From assembly GCA_905250885.1 (NCBI GenBank), contig CAJNOQ010000605.1:1-45443 (forward strand): a stretch of DNA of 45,443 nt, written 5' to 3'. Each line of letters starts with the position of its first letter. Position 1 is the first letter of the stretch. The notes below the pieces were generated by a model. The model saw only the letters and a list, made by a program, of their open reading frames with translations, searched no databases and was not told where the DNA came from. Positions 35,557 through 45,443 of this stretch are shown here, one piece after another. A program made the translations under genes and the position numbers. Source of the DNA: Didymodactylos carnosus (taxonomy: Eukaryota; Rotifera; Eurotatoria; Philodinida; Philodinidae).

Positions 35557-38500
35557 ATGGAAGTGACCAAAGATGAATTTAATATTCCAAGTGTTATTAT
35601 TGATCCAAAATCACGAATACAATATGCCAAAGGAAAATTTCTTGGAAAAGTACGTAAAATTGTAGCCACAAACACAATGACTTAGTCGTGCAGAAAAAAA
35701 ACAGATCCTAAACGTCAATGCACGTATAGCCAAATTTTACAGAAAAACGGTTGAGTATAAGATGGAATGTTCAAAATGAAGATATGACTTAAACAAACTG
35801 ATTTATTTTTAGGGTGGATTTGCACGTTGTTACGAATTAGTTGATTTATCATCTGGACTATCATTTGCTGGAAAAGTTGTACCAAAATCAATGTTAGTCA
35901 AACCACATCAACGTGAAAAAGTATATCTCTCATAAAAACAAAAATAGAGTACATAATCTATTCACTTTTTCTTCTTCTCTTTAGATGACTCAAGAAGTAA
36001 CAATTCATCAGAGTCTATCACATAAACATATTGTTCAATTCATTGCTTATTTTGAAGATGAAAATAATGTTTATATTATTCTTGAATTATGTCGAAGACG
36101 TGTAAGTTATTTATTTTAATTTTTTAATATTTTCTTGTTGTAATGGTAGTAATTTTTGTCGTTCTTTATATGTGAGACCGCGTGCATGTACAAGACGATA
36201 GAAGAGTCGTTGTTGCATCACTTTATAATTTTCTTCTCCGATTAAATTTGGATCGCGACATTTTCCAAAGCCACCAATACGTCCTTTCATATCGGCTTTA
36301 AATAAACAAATCGGTTGAAATCGACGAAATTCATTTGTCGTATGTTGACAGCAGTCCATATCTGATATACAACCACTAAAATCTGGTTTTATACAACAAA
36401 CGGTATGAAGTTGTAGACCTATTGAGGGAGAGAGTAAAAAAAAACAAGAGAAAATCAGAATATTTTTTGTTTTAATTACCTAAAGGTTTACAATCCGGTT
36501 GTATCTGTTCATTTACTTGACCATCAAAACGTTCTGTATATTGACAGCAATCATGAGATGGATTACTGAATTAAATTTTTTAATGTTTATTAGTAACAAT
36601 GAAAGTAGATGGAACATTAATAATTTACTTTGTTGATCTAAAACGACATTTTTCGCTTAATTTTGCACATCTTGATCCTTCAGTATTTGACCCCACTATT
36701 CTTGGATTTTTAGTTGTGATTAGATCACATCGACCAAAATAAGTAACTTAAAGAAAATAATTATATTAAATTAAATTGATTGAATTCTTCTTTTTTTATA
36801 TAACGAACCTGTATTATGATCTAAAGCTTTAACACATTTAGAATATTTTTCAACAATAGTTATCGGCTAAAATTAAGTATTTTTACACCACAATAGATAA
36901 TTTAGTCTTATATAAAATAATGTTTTATCTCACCGATGGAGCTACGCCTGAATGACAACAATCACTGTGTCGAATACAACCGTAACTTTTAGGTGGTATA
37001 CAACATATTTGTGGTTGACCATCACAATCCATTTTTGGAATTTCCATAAATATATGTGGTGATGATAAATGAATTTTACAACATTCTCCTTTTTTTGTAC
37101 AACTCATTCCCAGCGATTTAGTACAATCGGTTAAATCAACAACTTTTCTATATGTAAAGTTACTTCTACCAGATATATTCAATTTATCGTTAATAGTAGT
37201 TGTTGTGTCGGTTTTATCAGATTCATTAGTTGTTTCATCTTGTTTATTTTGATTACTATTATTATTACCATTCTTAATTGATTTTCTTTGGTCATTTTGA
37301 ACACTTCGTTGCTGAATATGAGATCTTGTTTTCTCAAGTTCATTATCGATTGTTTGCGCTTGTACAACACGTTCTTTACTATCAACAAAATAAACTTTGC
37401 TAAAAGATAATATTAGAAATAGTAATAATAGTGAAAAAATTATAAGTTTCATTTGATCTTGATTGTTTTTCACATTGCTTTTTATATTTGAATTTTTTAT
37501 TTGGTAATGAATATTCTAAGTGAAAGAAGGAAAGCAAAATATTTTTTTCCTCTTTACTAATTTAATTAGAAGGACATAACGAATAGTATTTATCTTCTAA
37601 TGTATGAAACCATGGTTAAATTGAAGATGTAAAAAATGTTTTATTTAACATTGACAAATTATAACATTATTTAGATTTGAAAACCAATTTATTTATCTTG
37701 GAGAGAGCAACATAACATACTTTATTTTATTTGAGTAGAGAGGGTAGTGAGTGATTTGTACAACTGAGAAGAGAATAATTGTCAATAATTGAATCATGCA
37801 CAAAAACAGACGTTTGTTTGAAAACGTCTAAAATGAAAATAAAACAGTTATTTGAATTCAATGATCTGTCATTACTGAGCAATATTTTATTTTTGATGAC
37901 ATTTGAAGAGAACTTGTACTTTTTCTCTTAATCACCTGAATGGTTTGGTAAATTTTCAGCTTATTTTTATTAATTAATCACGTTTTACATTAAAAATACA
38001 TTTGTACATGGTAGACATATGATGAGTACATATTGCTACTGTATCGAGAGAAAAAGGGTGTAAAACTGTTATCCATCAACCCATTTAGATTTTAATTAAT
38101 GTTAAAGAATTTTTACGCGTTTTTTTCTCATCATTCGGATCTTCATCTTCCCGTTCTCGCTGTTCCTCAGAATTGTAAGGAGTTCCACGTTGTCGATGTT
38201 TTTCTACTGTTTCTTTTTCATTTTTTCTAATAAAATTTATGGTGGAAACACATTTTCCAAATTCTGTAGTTGTATCATATGTTGTTGCATATCGTTTACA
38301 AACTGTACTTTTACCACAACATTGAGCATCAGTAACACATCCAACGGTAAATGTTTTAATACAACATGTATCAGCACCACCATAGTTCCTACATTGTACT
38401 TTAATTGGATATAATAAACCATATATATTTCGATTTTGTGTACAACATCTAAAGTAATATTATTCATAGTAAGATGAAAAACATTTATCATATACACGCA

Positions 38501-41500
38501 CTTTTTTGATGCACATGGTTCACCAAGAATTGTACAGTATGACTCGAATGTTTCAAAGTATGGTTCCTCTTGACATATGCCAAATTCTATTGGGGTATTT
38601 GTTGTGGCATATTTTGCACATCTGATTATACGTTTATTCTATTTGAAAAAAAAAATGATGTACAAAAACATAGTTCTATCAAGTGCGTAATTTTTATTTA
38701 CCATGTGGGGACAACAATCTTGATCCAGATAACATCCTTTGGCATCTAATGGTAAACAACAACGACCAGAAAAACATAGAACTTTGTCCAATAGAATAAT
38801 AACATTGTTTGGAGATTTATACGATGAACAACATGTAGTTGGTCCTTGACAGGGATCACCTAATGATGGCCAACAAGAACTACTTTTGATATAGATTTTT
38901 GTTGAGACAAAATTTTCAAGAAATATTGTCATATAGAATACACATCGTATTACCATAATAACGATAAAATTTTGTTTTTAAAATAATGCACCCGTTTTAA
39001 AAACATATACATGCAAGAATGTGATTCTTTATTCAATTATGATAACTATCTGTACATAGTACGAATATCTTCGACTATTAATGCAATCAAAATAAACGAT
39101 AAATGATAAGATTTCAGTATAACTGATCGTTTAGTTGACTTACTATTATTGCTATCCTAGTACTAACAAACTTTCTTTCGACTTCTCAATAGTCTTATCA
39201 ATTCATTCTCAATATTCTGTCTTTATAAACAGGATGAATCCTGGTTGTATATACGTTCTTTTAGAGTCGTTTATTGTTGTTTCCACAGATCAGCCTTCTA
39301 TAATGCTCGAAAACTACCAAACAAATTCTTATAGAATTATAAAAATTTTAAAACAAAATGAATGTTCATGCCTACGGCTTTTATGAATAATTAATCTACA
39401 GTTTTTCAATAATTCAGAGAGAACTTCCTAAAAATGTTACACGTAGACAATCCCATATGTTTTAAAACCAGGTGATAATGAATCCAATTTTCTTTAAGTC
39501 TACACAAGAAAGGTGTATAGACCGAAATAATTATCGGATTCATGATTAACATAAAAAATAACTCTAGATAAGATGGATCACTGGGAATGTTCTCTTGTTA
39601 GTAAGATTAAAACTGCCAGCAGCAATCTTAGCAAAAAGATGTATAAACATTTCGTATGTGTGCGTGTCAAAAATAAATAAAATAAACTATTTGTGTAGTT
39701 AAACTAAGTCAGAGATTCAAGAAGTTTGACGTGTTTGTAAGCAATACAATATATGGTCTAGGATAATGTGTTCGAAATGCGTGTGATTCGACTTAGTCTA
39801 GAAGGAAGGTCTCAACTGTCGAAAATTCTGTTGCTATCTCTCTCCATTTTTGCGCAATAAAAATGACCTAATGAATGTCTTTCTTTTTATTTTACTAGTC
39901 TTTGATGGAAATGCATCGGCGACGAAAAACTATTACTGAACCCGAAACACGTTATTTTGTTAAACAAATTGTTGAAGCATGTATTTATTTACATGATAAA
40001 CGTATTATACATCGGGATTTAAAATTAGGCAATTTATTTTTAAATGATCAGATGGAAGTAAAAATTGGTGATTTTGGTTTAGCCACACGTATTGAAAGTG
40101 AAAGTGATCGTAAACGGTAAAATATAAAATGGAAAAACAAAATTATTTTTGTTCAACGAATAATGAGTTGTTTTTTTAGAACATTATGTGGAACACCAAA
40201 TTATATTGCACCTGAAGTCATCAATAAAAAAGGTAAGCTGCTTCTTTTTAATGGAAATAAAAAAAACAGAATTTTCTCTTCTTTCTAGGTCATTCATATC
40301 AAGTTGATGTATGGTCATTGGGATGTATTTTGTACGTATTTGTAATGAGTATTCTATTTGATGACATCCATTTTTACTATGCATATTTCAGATATACCTT
40401 ACTTCTTGGTAAACCCCCATTTGAAACATCATCGTTAAAAGATACGTATTCAAAAATTCGTAAAAATGATTATACCATACCAGAAAATAAAATACAACGT
40501 GAAGCTGTTGCTCTAATTCAACGTTGCCTTCGCCCAGAACCATTTGATCGTCCAACAATGTCACAAATATATATCGATCAGTTTTTTGCGGGTTTTACTC
40601 CGCAAACATTACCAACAAGTGTTTGTACTGTTGCACCACGTTATAGTACATTACCTACTGTTGTCAGTAATCATCAGCCATCAATAACTCAAATACAGCA
40701 ACAACAACAACAACAACGTCGACCATTTACAGAGCAACAACAAAATGAACAAGCAATGATTGCATCTCGACATCAACAATTACAGACAATGCCGACGCCG
40801 ATAGTCATGACCGAAGGTCTAAATGATATTCATGGACCTTGTGGTGTTAATTTGAGACAAGTACCAAATCAAACAGATATTGCATTATCAAATCAAATGA
40901 CAAGACAATTAACAGGTTTAGATGGTGCCTATGCTCATCCGATGAACGAAGAAATTAATGATGATCTCAATCTGGCTATTGATCTTCAGCGACAATTGAA
41001 TCATTTAATTGAAACAAAACCAAATGAATTACAAGCAAAACGAGAAGGTTTAGAGAATATGCTTCCAGTACTCACAAATGAACTTAATCATATTTTTTGT
41101 TTTCATTAGATGAAGCTGAAGATCCAGCATCAGCACCCATGTTATGGATATCAAAATGGGTCGATTATTCGGATAAATATGGTCTTGGTTATCAATTGTG
41201 TGATGATTCAGTGGGTGTTCTATTTAATGATTTAACACGTTTAATTATGACAGCTGGCGGTGCTGAAAATTTACAGTATATTGATCGTGATGGCGTTGAA
41301 CATTTGTGTACGATGAAAGATTATTCGGATATGTTAAAAAAGAAAGTGACATTACTCAAATATTTCACATCTTATATGGATGAACATCTACTCAAAGTAA
41401 ACAGAGAGCGTGCTTATTGTGCTGATTCACATTTAGTACAATTCTCTATATTTGATTTAGGCCGGAGCATCGCATGCACCACGACCAGGTGATGAATTGT

Positions 41501-42196
41501 CACGATTACCATTTGTTAAGACGTGGTTTCGAACTCGAAATGCAATTGTATTTTATCTTTCAAATGGGACATTACAAGTAAGATTATATTTTTAATGAGA
41601 ATGGATTTCTACAAATCGCCTTATGTAGCCTAAGTTTATCACGAACTTTTAGACGTCATGTGCAGAGGATTTCGCCCGTCTTTTAACCTACAGACGAGCC
41701 TAAAACTGGTAGAAGGTTATCCCTACGTCAGCTACTGTGGCATGATTGTGAATTTAAAAACTGCTAATTAAACTTGAACAAATATTTTTAAGGATTTCGC
41801 TTTTTTCCGTCCTATATCTACCTGAACTAGTTTTTCGTTCTTTCAGAGGATTATCAAGGCATCCTCTCTTCTTCCCGTACACTAAACTATAGAATCTTTT
41901 TAATTTATTGATCAATTTAATATGCTGCTTCCGTTTGTTGTAATAATTCTGTCAAATTAACTCATTTTCTTTGTTTCGTTTAGATCAATTTCTTTCAAGA
42001 TCATACAAAAGTTGTTCTATGTCCATTGATGAGTGCCGTAACATATATTAATGAACATCGAGAAATACGTACTTATCGTTTACAATTATTAGAACGTTAT
42101 GGCTGTACAAAACAATTATATACACGTGTTAAATATGCTAAAAGTATGATCGATCGTATATTAACAGCAAAAACGAATCAAAATCGTTTACATTAA
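35557..42196 (+). CDS. PLK1: Polo-like kinase 1 (serine/threonine kinase, mitosis)
   Basis: Ten exons join in phase: 35557-35649, 35813-35920, 35985-36101, 39899-40116, 40180-40232, 40289-40331, 40392-41047, 41110-41396, 41461-41577, 41984-42196 (TAA), giving 634 residues (human PLK1: 603). The kinase domain (~23-275) has the LGKGGFARC loop at 29-37, catalytic Lys52 ([10 protein letters not shown]), [10 protein letters not shown] with Asp146, DFG at 164-166, and the activation-loop Thr180 in [16 protein letters not shown] Gln-rich linker (seven Gln in a row near residue 310) joins it to the polo-box domain, which starts [18 protein letters not shown] (Trp446) and keeps the phosphopeptide pincer His571/Lys573 in [14 protein letters not shown]. 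All catalytic and binding residues are present, so the protein should be active in spindle, centrosome and cytokinesis control. Intron 3 is 3.8 kb and contains two antisense genes. Confidence 0.96.
36110..36115 (-). terminator. AATAAA overlapping the stop codon of nested gene A
   Basis: On the minus strand the last codons read AAATAAATAA, so the poly(A) hexamer overlaps the TAA. Cleavage 10-30 nt further on would fall at about 36080-36100, inside PLK1 exon 3 in antisense. Confidence 0.6.
36111..37452 (-). CDS. Secreted 12-cysteine-module protein A, nested in PLK1 intron 3
   Basis: Minus-strand exons 37452-36934, 36866-36809, 36746-36629, 36565-36480 and 36418-36111 (TAA) join in phases 0, 1, 2, 1 to give 362 residues. 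The start ATG at 37452 yields [19 protein letters not shown], a clear signal peptide; the open frame extends a few codons upstream but without an ATG. A polar, Asn/Thr/Lys-rich spacer (~25-115) follows, then two 12-Cys modules: one from [10 protein letters not shown] to YFGRC, the second from [10 protein letters not shown] to GGFGKC. Each contains three CC pairs and a GC-x5-CC signature ([20 protein letters not shown]). A basic, Gln/Leu-rich tail ends the protein. It is probably secreted and disulfide-rich. The half-module spacing resembles cystine-knot patterns, but no function can be assigned. It is paralogous to the gene at 38085-38956. Confidence 0.85.
37453..38084. other. Spacer between the two nested genes
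   Basis: This 632-bp spacer holds the 3' UTR of nested gene B (AATAAA on minus at 37966-37971, ~115 nt past its stop) and the presumed promoter of gene A. It is very AT-rich; no other feature is seen. Confidence 0.55.
37966..37971 (-). terminator. Candidate poly(A) signal for nested gene B
   Basis: AATAAA on the minus strand (tttatt on plus), about 115 nt beyond the stop codon at 38085. Confidence 0.45.
38085..38956 (-). CDS. 12-cysteine-module protein B, nested in PLK1 intron 3
   Basis: Minus-strand exons 38956-38702, 38638-38502 and 38448-38085 (TAA) join in phases 0 and 2 to give 251 residues. The N-terminus [20 protein letters not shown] is moderately hydrophobic and only a weak signal peptide, so an upstream exon is possible. 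Two 12-Cys modules follow: [11 protein letters not shown] to IEFGIC, and [10 protein letters not shown] to TEFGKC, with signatures [10 protein letters not shown] and [10 protein letters not shown]. The C-terminal ~45 residues are highly charged ([20 protein letters not shown] and on). Intron 1 (after CC9-10 of module 1, phase 0) and intron 2 (between C2 and CC3-4 of module 2, phase 2) match introns 1 and 3 of gene A, so the genes arose by tandem duplication. It is probably extracellular; function unknown. Confidence 0.82.
38957..39898. other. Distal part of PLK1 intron 3
   Basis: This 940-bp stretch must contain the promoter of nested gene B and the PLK1 branch point. The open frame at 39135-39386 (plus) has no motif. 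Nothing else is supported. Confidence 0.5.
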
Positions 42197-42844
42197 TAAT
42201 AGCAACCATTGTCTATTCATATTTCGAGATATTCTGACGTTCTTTCAGTCTTCATGTACTCTTCTTTTTTTTTTGATCTCAGATGTGTGTTATTATACTG
42301 TTCTTTTCTTTTATACAAATAATTGGTATTATTAGTAATCATTCGTACAAAAACATAATTATAATTTCTCTTGTTGGCTTCATGTACATGTAAGCAATAT
42401 AAATTATCCTGGTGTGCCTTTAGTAGCGCGTAGTCTTCTTTGCACGTTCACCTGGGCGTTTATTTTTTGTTGTTATTCAATCTGTCCTAAAACAAAGAAA
42501 AGAACTGTTCTTTCTAAATTCATAAAAATGCATTTGTTTAAGTTTATATGATAAGACATTATACCGTCCATTTATGTCTGATGTTATTTAACTTCAGGTG
42601 TTATTTCAGGAAGAAAACAATTTGATCTCATTCCATGAAATTAGCAATGCATCATATAATTCTCTTTTTTTGTGCAATTTTGTTATCATAATCATTTCCT
42701 CTATTTGTTTACTTTCTCTATTTTGTTTTTATGTGCGTTTATTTCAGTTAATAATCATGACGGATGATATTAAATGAATAATATGTACAAAACTTAACTT
42801 TTTCGTGTATTTTTTTTCATAAAAATTTTTTTGTCTGTGGAACA

Positions 42845-42850
42845 AATAAA
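42845..42850 (+). terminator. Candidate poly(A) signal for PLK1
   Basis: This is the first canonical AATAAA after the PLK1 stop codon, about 650 nt downstream. Nearer AATAAT variants could be used instead. Confidence 0.35.
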
Positions 42851-43199
42851 TTTCAAATTCTCACTTTCTCATGTTTCATGTATGCGTGTTTGATTTGATT
42901 ATTCATTTGTTATTTTTTACTACAACTTTTTTTCCACTTTTTGGACAAAGATACATAAAACTTGCCAACAAATGAACAAGATTTTTATAGCAAGACATAG
43001 TTAACAAAATCAATATTAAATGTTGGTCAGATGATTTGTAATAATGATGATGATTCAGTTAAACGACCTTGTCGGATTTCAGTCAAAATCTGCCCTCCGT
43101 TTATTATCAAAAGATCGAAATACTGCCACTAGATCCAACATCGTTAACGATTTATGTTTCCATTTATTTCTAAGGTTGACATACAAGGCAAAATAATCT

Positions 43200-43530
43200 T
43201 GTTTTTGAGAATTCTACGAGCGAACACGTGTGGAAGATAATTTTATGTACGCACACAGGCGTGGGCAGGAAAAGATTCTACATGTTCACACGTGAAACAT
43301 TTTGTTGATTCGTGAACGAGCGTAGAAAACAATTTTTCATATTGACACATTCGTGAGGTATTATCCTTTTGTGTGACCACGAGTGTAACCACATTTTTAT
43401 AGTGTTAACGATATAAATCACTACTTTTTCATATGTTAACTCGTGAACACAGGTGAAACACTTTCACGTGCTGACATGGAGTAAATTCATGTCATCACTC
43501 TTAGTTATTTGCATCGTCACCACGCGTGAC
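43200..43530. repeat. Cluster of CACGTGTGAA-like motifs
   Basis: Variants of cacgtg and cgtgaa recur in both orientations: gaacacgtgtgg, ttcacacgtgaaac, attcgtgaacgag, actcgtgaacac, gtgaaacactttcacgtg and caccacgcgtgac. The pattern resembles the motif-filled miniature elements upstream, but I could not define terminal repeats or a target duplication. Confidence 0.45.
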
Positions 43531-45443
43531 ACAATAATTAATTTCTTAATTTCTTATCTTTCATATCAGAAGTCTTTGGTTTTTCATACCTTCAGAACAG
43601 CAACGGTGAGATCTTTTGAAATTATTATTGAGAACAATAGAGGAACGAAAGAGACCTTATTTTTAATATTATGTACATTCAATTAAAGTGGAATATTGCA
43701 GAAAACATGTTTCATTTAATGTTGAATATGACCCAATTTTTTCCAATATGATCAATCCCCATATATGATAGATTCATCAATTTATTGAACACCTTCATTT
43801 CGAAATATACTGTTTTATGCGGACAAAACCAAAATATGCTGAATTATGCAGACTGATGTTCTATCATCCTTGAGTCGAAAACGGACTGTTAAGTTATCAG
43901 TATTTCGTTGAAAATCTCCTTGACTACGGACAATCTCATTCAGGCAATGTGTGCTGCTTAAAAATACTGAATGTAATGAACCTGATGTAGTAAACGTACT
44001 ATTGTCCATCCAAAAAAAGAATGGTATATGACTATTTTTTGAATAACTTTTGATAGGAAAAAGTTAAAGAGCTTCAATTTTCACCATTCGAAAGAGGAGG
44101 CTTGGGGACATGTTTTCATAACCGAAATTTTTCTCAGACGAGCTTTCTGAAACAGATTTTCGGGGGGATCTTTGGGAAACTAGCTCGTGTGTAAAAATTT
44201 TCCAATAGGATTGTATTGATTTGTTTTCACAGACTGATAGCCCACGGTGTCAAATTGAGAGTCAAGTGAGACCTTGATTTTCCGCGCTTTGGGCGTTGTA
44301 TCGGATTTCCTACGAATCCCAGGACTGGCACCCAATGACGATTGGTAGGCTTCAAGACGGATGAAGCATGCGTAATCGCCCGCGCTGCTTCTCGTGGCAA
44401 TATTTGTTTCTAGAAAAGTTTTAAAAGTCTACCGAAAAGCGAGTTTTACGAAAATTTCCATTTTTAGACTGTTTTCACCTAATATTAAAAAATGCTCTAA
44501 TCACTCAGTAAACATCAAGATGACTTCAAGATTTCAGAATGTGCAGTATTTAAGCTATTCTTAATCCTGTTGATAGGAAATCTCAAAAGGAATCTCAAAA
44601 ACCCTAAGCTTTCACAGGTTTTTTGAAGAACCGAACTCCAAAACCATGCTTTTTCTAATTTTTCGATTGTACGATCACGTTTAGCGGAGGAAATTAACCA
44701 TATCCTGAAATCTTGAAGCATTATTTAGCATTATTTTTTCCTATTACATGATGTGTAAAAAATGCTCGAATATATACTTAATTATTAGTAGTCGTAGGAA
44801 TAGTAGAAAAAGATGCCAGAGAAAATAGACAAACAATAACAATTATCTTCGAGACAAAGTGTCGTTTTCTCTTCCGGAACAAATTTTTGTTCGATGATCT
44901 AGCATTGAATTTTAATCATTTCTGTGATTAGTTAATGAAATACATATTTTTAATACAATATCACGTTACACATTTCCGAATCGAGGGAGAATTTTTGAAT
45001 AAGTCAGAGTATATAAAATAGTTATGCTCAGTGCTGTGTGAGTCTAATATTCAGGAGAACGTGTGAAATACTTGCAAGTAATCATTCACTTGTATCGGAA
45101 ATATGTTCGTTAATTCGTTGGAATCAGCAACGTTCTTTGCTAAAATCATTCCTGCCAAGACTAAATATACAAGATTTATGATGTGTAGAATATTATCGAA
45201 GTCGACGCTTTTTAAGAAATTTTGAGCTGCGTATAAAGAAGCCGATTAACTTGAATCCAGGTGAAAAAAAAGAGCCTTCACTTGAAAGTTGATTACATCA
45301 TACATGATGAACTCCGAACCGATAAGGATCATTTGGATTTTCGTGTACAAATCTGAAATCTGAAAAAACGCAACATAAACAAATGGGAATAGCCACACTA
45401 TAATTCCAGTATGTATCGCAATAACATGTAGTTTTTGCATAAT

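Larger units (their letters stand above)
36102..39898 (+). other. PLK1 intron 3 (3.8 kb) hosting two antisense genes
   Basis: Donor gtaagt directly follows exon 3 (..CGAAGACGT) and acceptor ttttactag precedes exon 4. The protein reading [14 protein letters not shown] across the junction matches the family. The other eight PLK1 introns are 56-406 nt, so this one is exceptional, and nearly all of its length is occupied by the two minus-strand cysteine-rich genes and their flanks. Confidence 0.92.
42197..45443. other. PLK1 3' UTR and downstream intergenic DNA
   Basis: The first ~650 bp is T-rich and probably 3' UTR. Beyond it I see no supportable gene. A cluster of cacgtg/cgtgaa motifs lies at about 43200-43530, and a weak inverted repeat (cttcaagatttcag at 44524 and ctgaaatcttgaag ending at 44717) encloses a motif-less minus-strand open frame. 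Confidence 0.5.

Noticed and set aside
37179-37388. Second minus-strand open frame over nested gene A
   Set aside because: It is in another frame within the Asn/Thr-rich spacer of the spliced gene.
38190-38414. Plus-strand cysteine-rich open frame
   Set aside because: It is the complement of the cysteine-rich exon of nested gene B.
44515-44721. Minus-strand open frame bounded by a short inverted repeat
   Set aside because: The repeat is only ~15 bp with mismatches and the translation has no motif.
1-45443. CRISPR arrays, tRNA or rRNA genes, bacterial operon signals
   Set aside because: No regularly spaced direct repeats, no tRNA-like cloverleaf or rRNA segment was seen, and the spliced metazoan genes exclude a bacterial context.

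Overview
The window looks like nuclear DNA of a small-genome animal. It is clearly AT-rich, and the genes are split by GT-AG introns, mostly 45-400 nt with a few of 3-4 kb. The recognisable genes are metazoan: a polo-like kinase with a complete polo-box domain, a TMEM41A-type VTT membrane protein, and a FAST-kinase-family (FASTKD) mitochondrial protein with a RAP domain. The gaps are packed with miniature DNA transposons. A bdelloid rotifer (Rotaria/Adineta type) is my best guess from composition and style, but nothing here proves it. All exon coordinates were worked out by hand from splice sites, reading phase and family motifs.

Layout. (1) 1-4309, minus: the 5' part of a Pro/Asn/Gly-rich protein with at least five tandem 25-residue MQNLFGGGGG repeats; it runs off the left edge, and its 3.3-kb intron holds two transposon-like elements. 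(2) 4310-8043: divergent intergenic DNA. (3) 8044-12407, plus: a 12-exon FASTKD-family gene. (4) 13972-18563, minus: TMEM41A-like, convergent with FASTKD; its 3.26-kb first intron carries three separate inverted-repeat elements, one with ~280-bp arms. (5) 20062-21485, minus: the last two exons of a Gln/Ser/Asn-rich probable nuclear protein; its 5' exons were not found. (6) 21486-35556: 14 kb without a convincing gene but with at least eight miniature elements, including two hAT-type MITEs with perfect 8-bp target duplications and several TA-flanked elements. (7) 35557-42196, plus: PLK1-like, 10 exons. (8) 42197-45443: PLK1 3' UTR and an intergenic tail.

The most unusual arrangement is inside PLK1 intron 3 (36102-39898). 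It contains two complete, tandem, antisense genes for cysteine-rich, probably secreted proteins. Each protein has two copies of a 12-cysteine module with three vicinal CC pairs. Spacings are conserved across all four copies, and two intron positions and phases are shared by the two genes, so they are tandem paralogues. The downstream one stops only 9 nt from the PLK1 exon-3 splice donor, and an AATAAA overlaps its stop codon, so its transcript should end antisense within PLK1 exon 3. I know no named family with this module.

The genes do not form a pathway: PLK acts in mitosis, FASTKD in mitochondrial RNA handling, TMEM41A in the endomembrane system. The themes are nesting, antisense overlap, and colonisation of introns and intergenic DNA by fold-back and TA- or hAT-type miniature elements.
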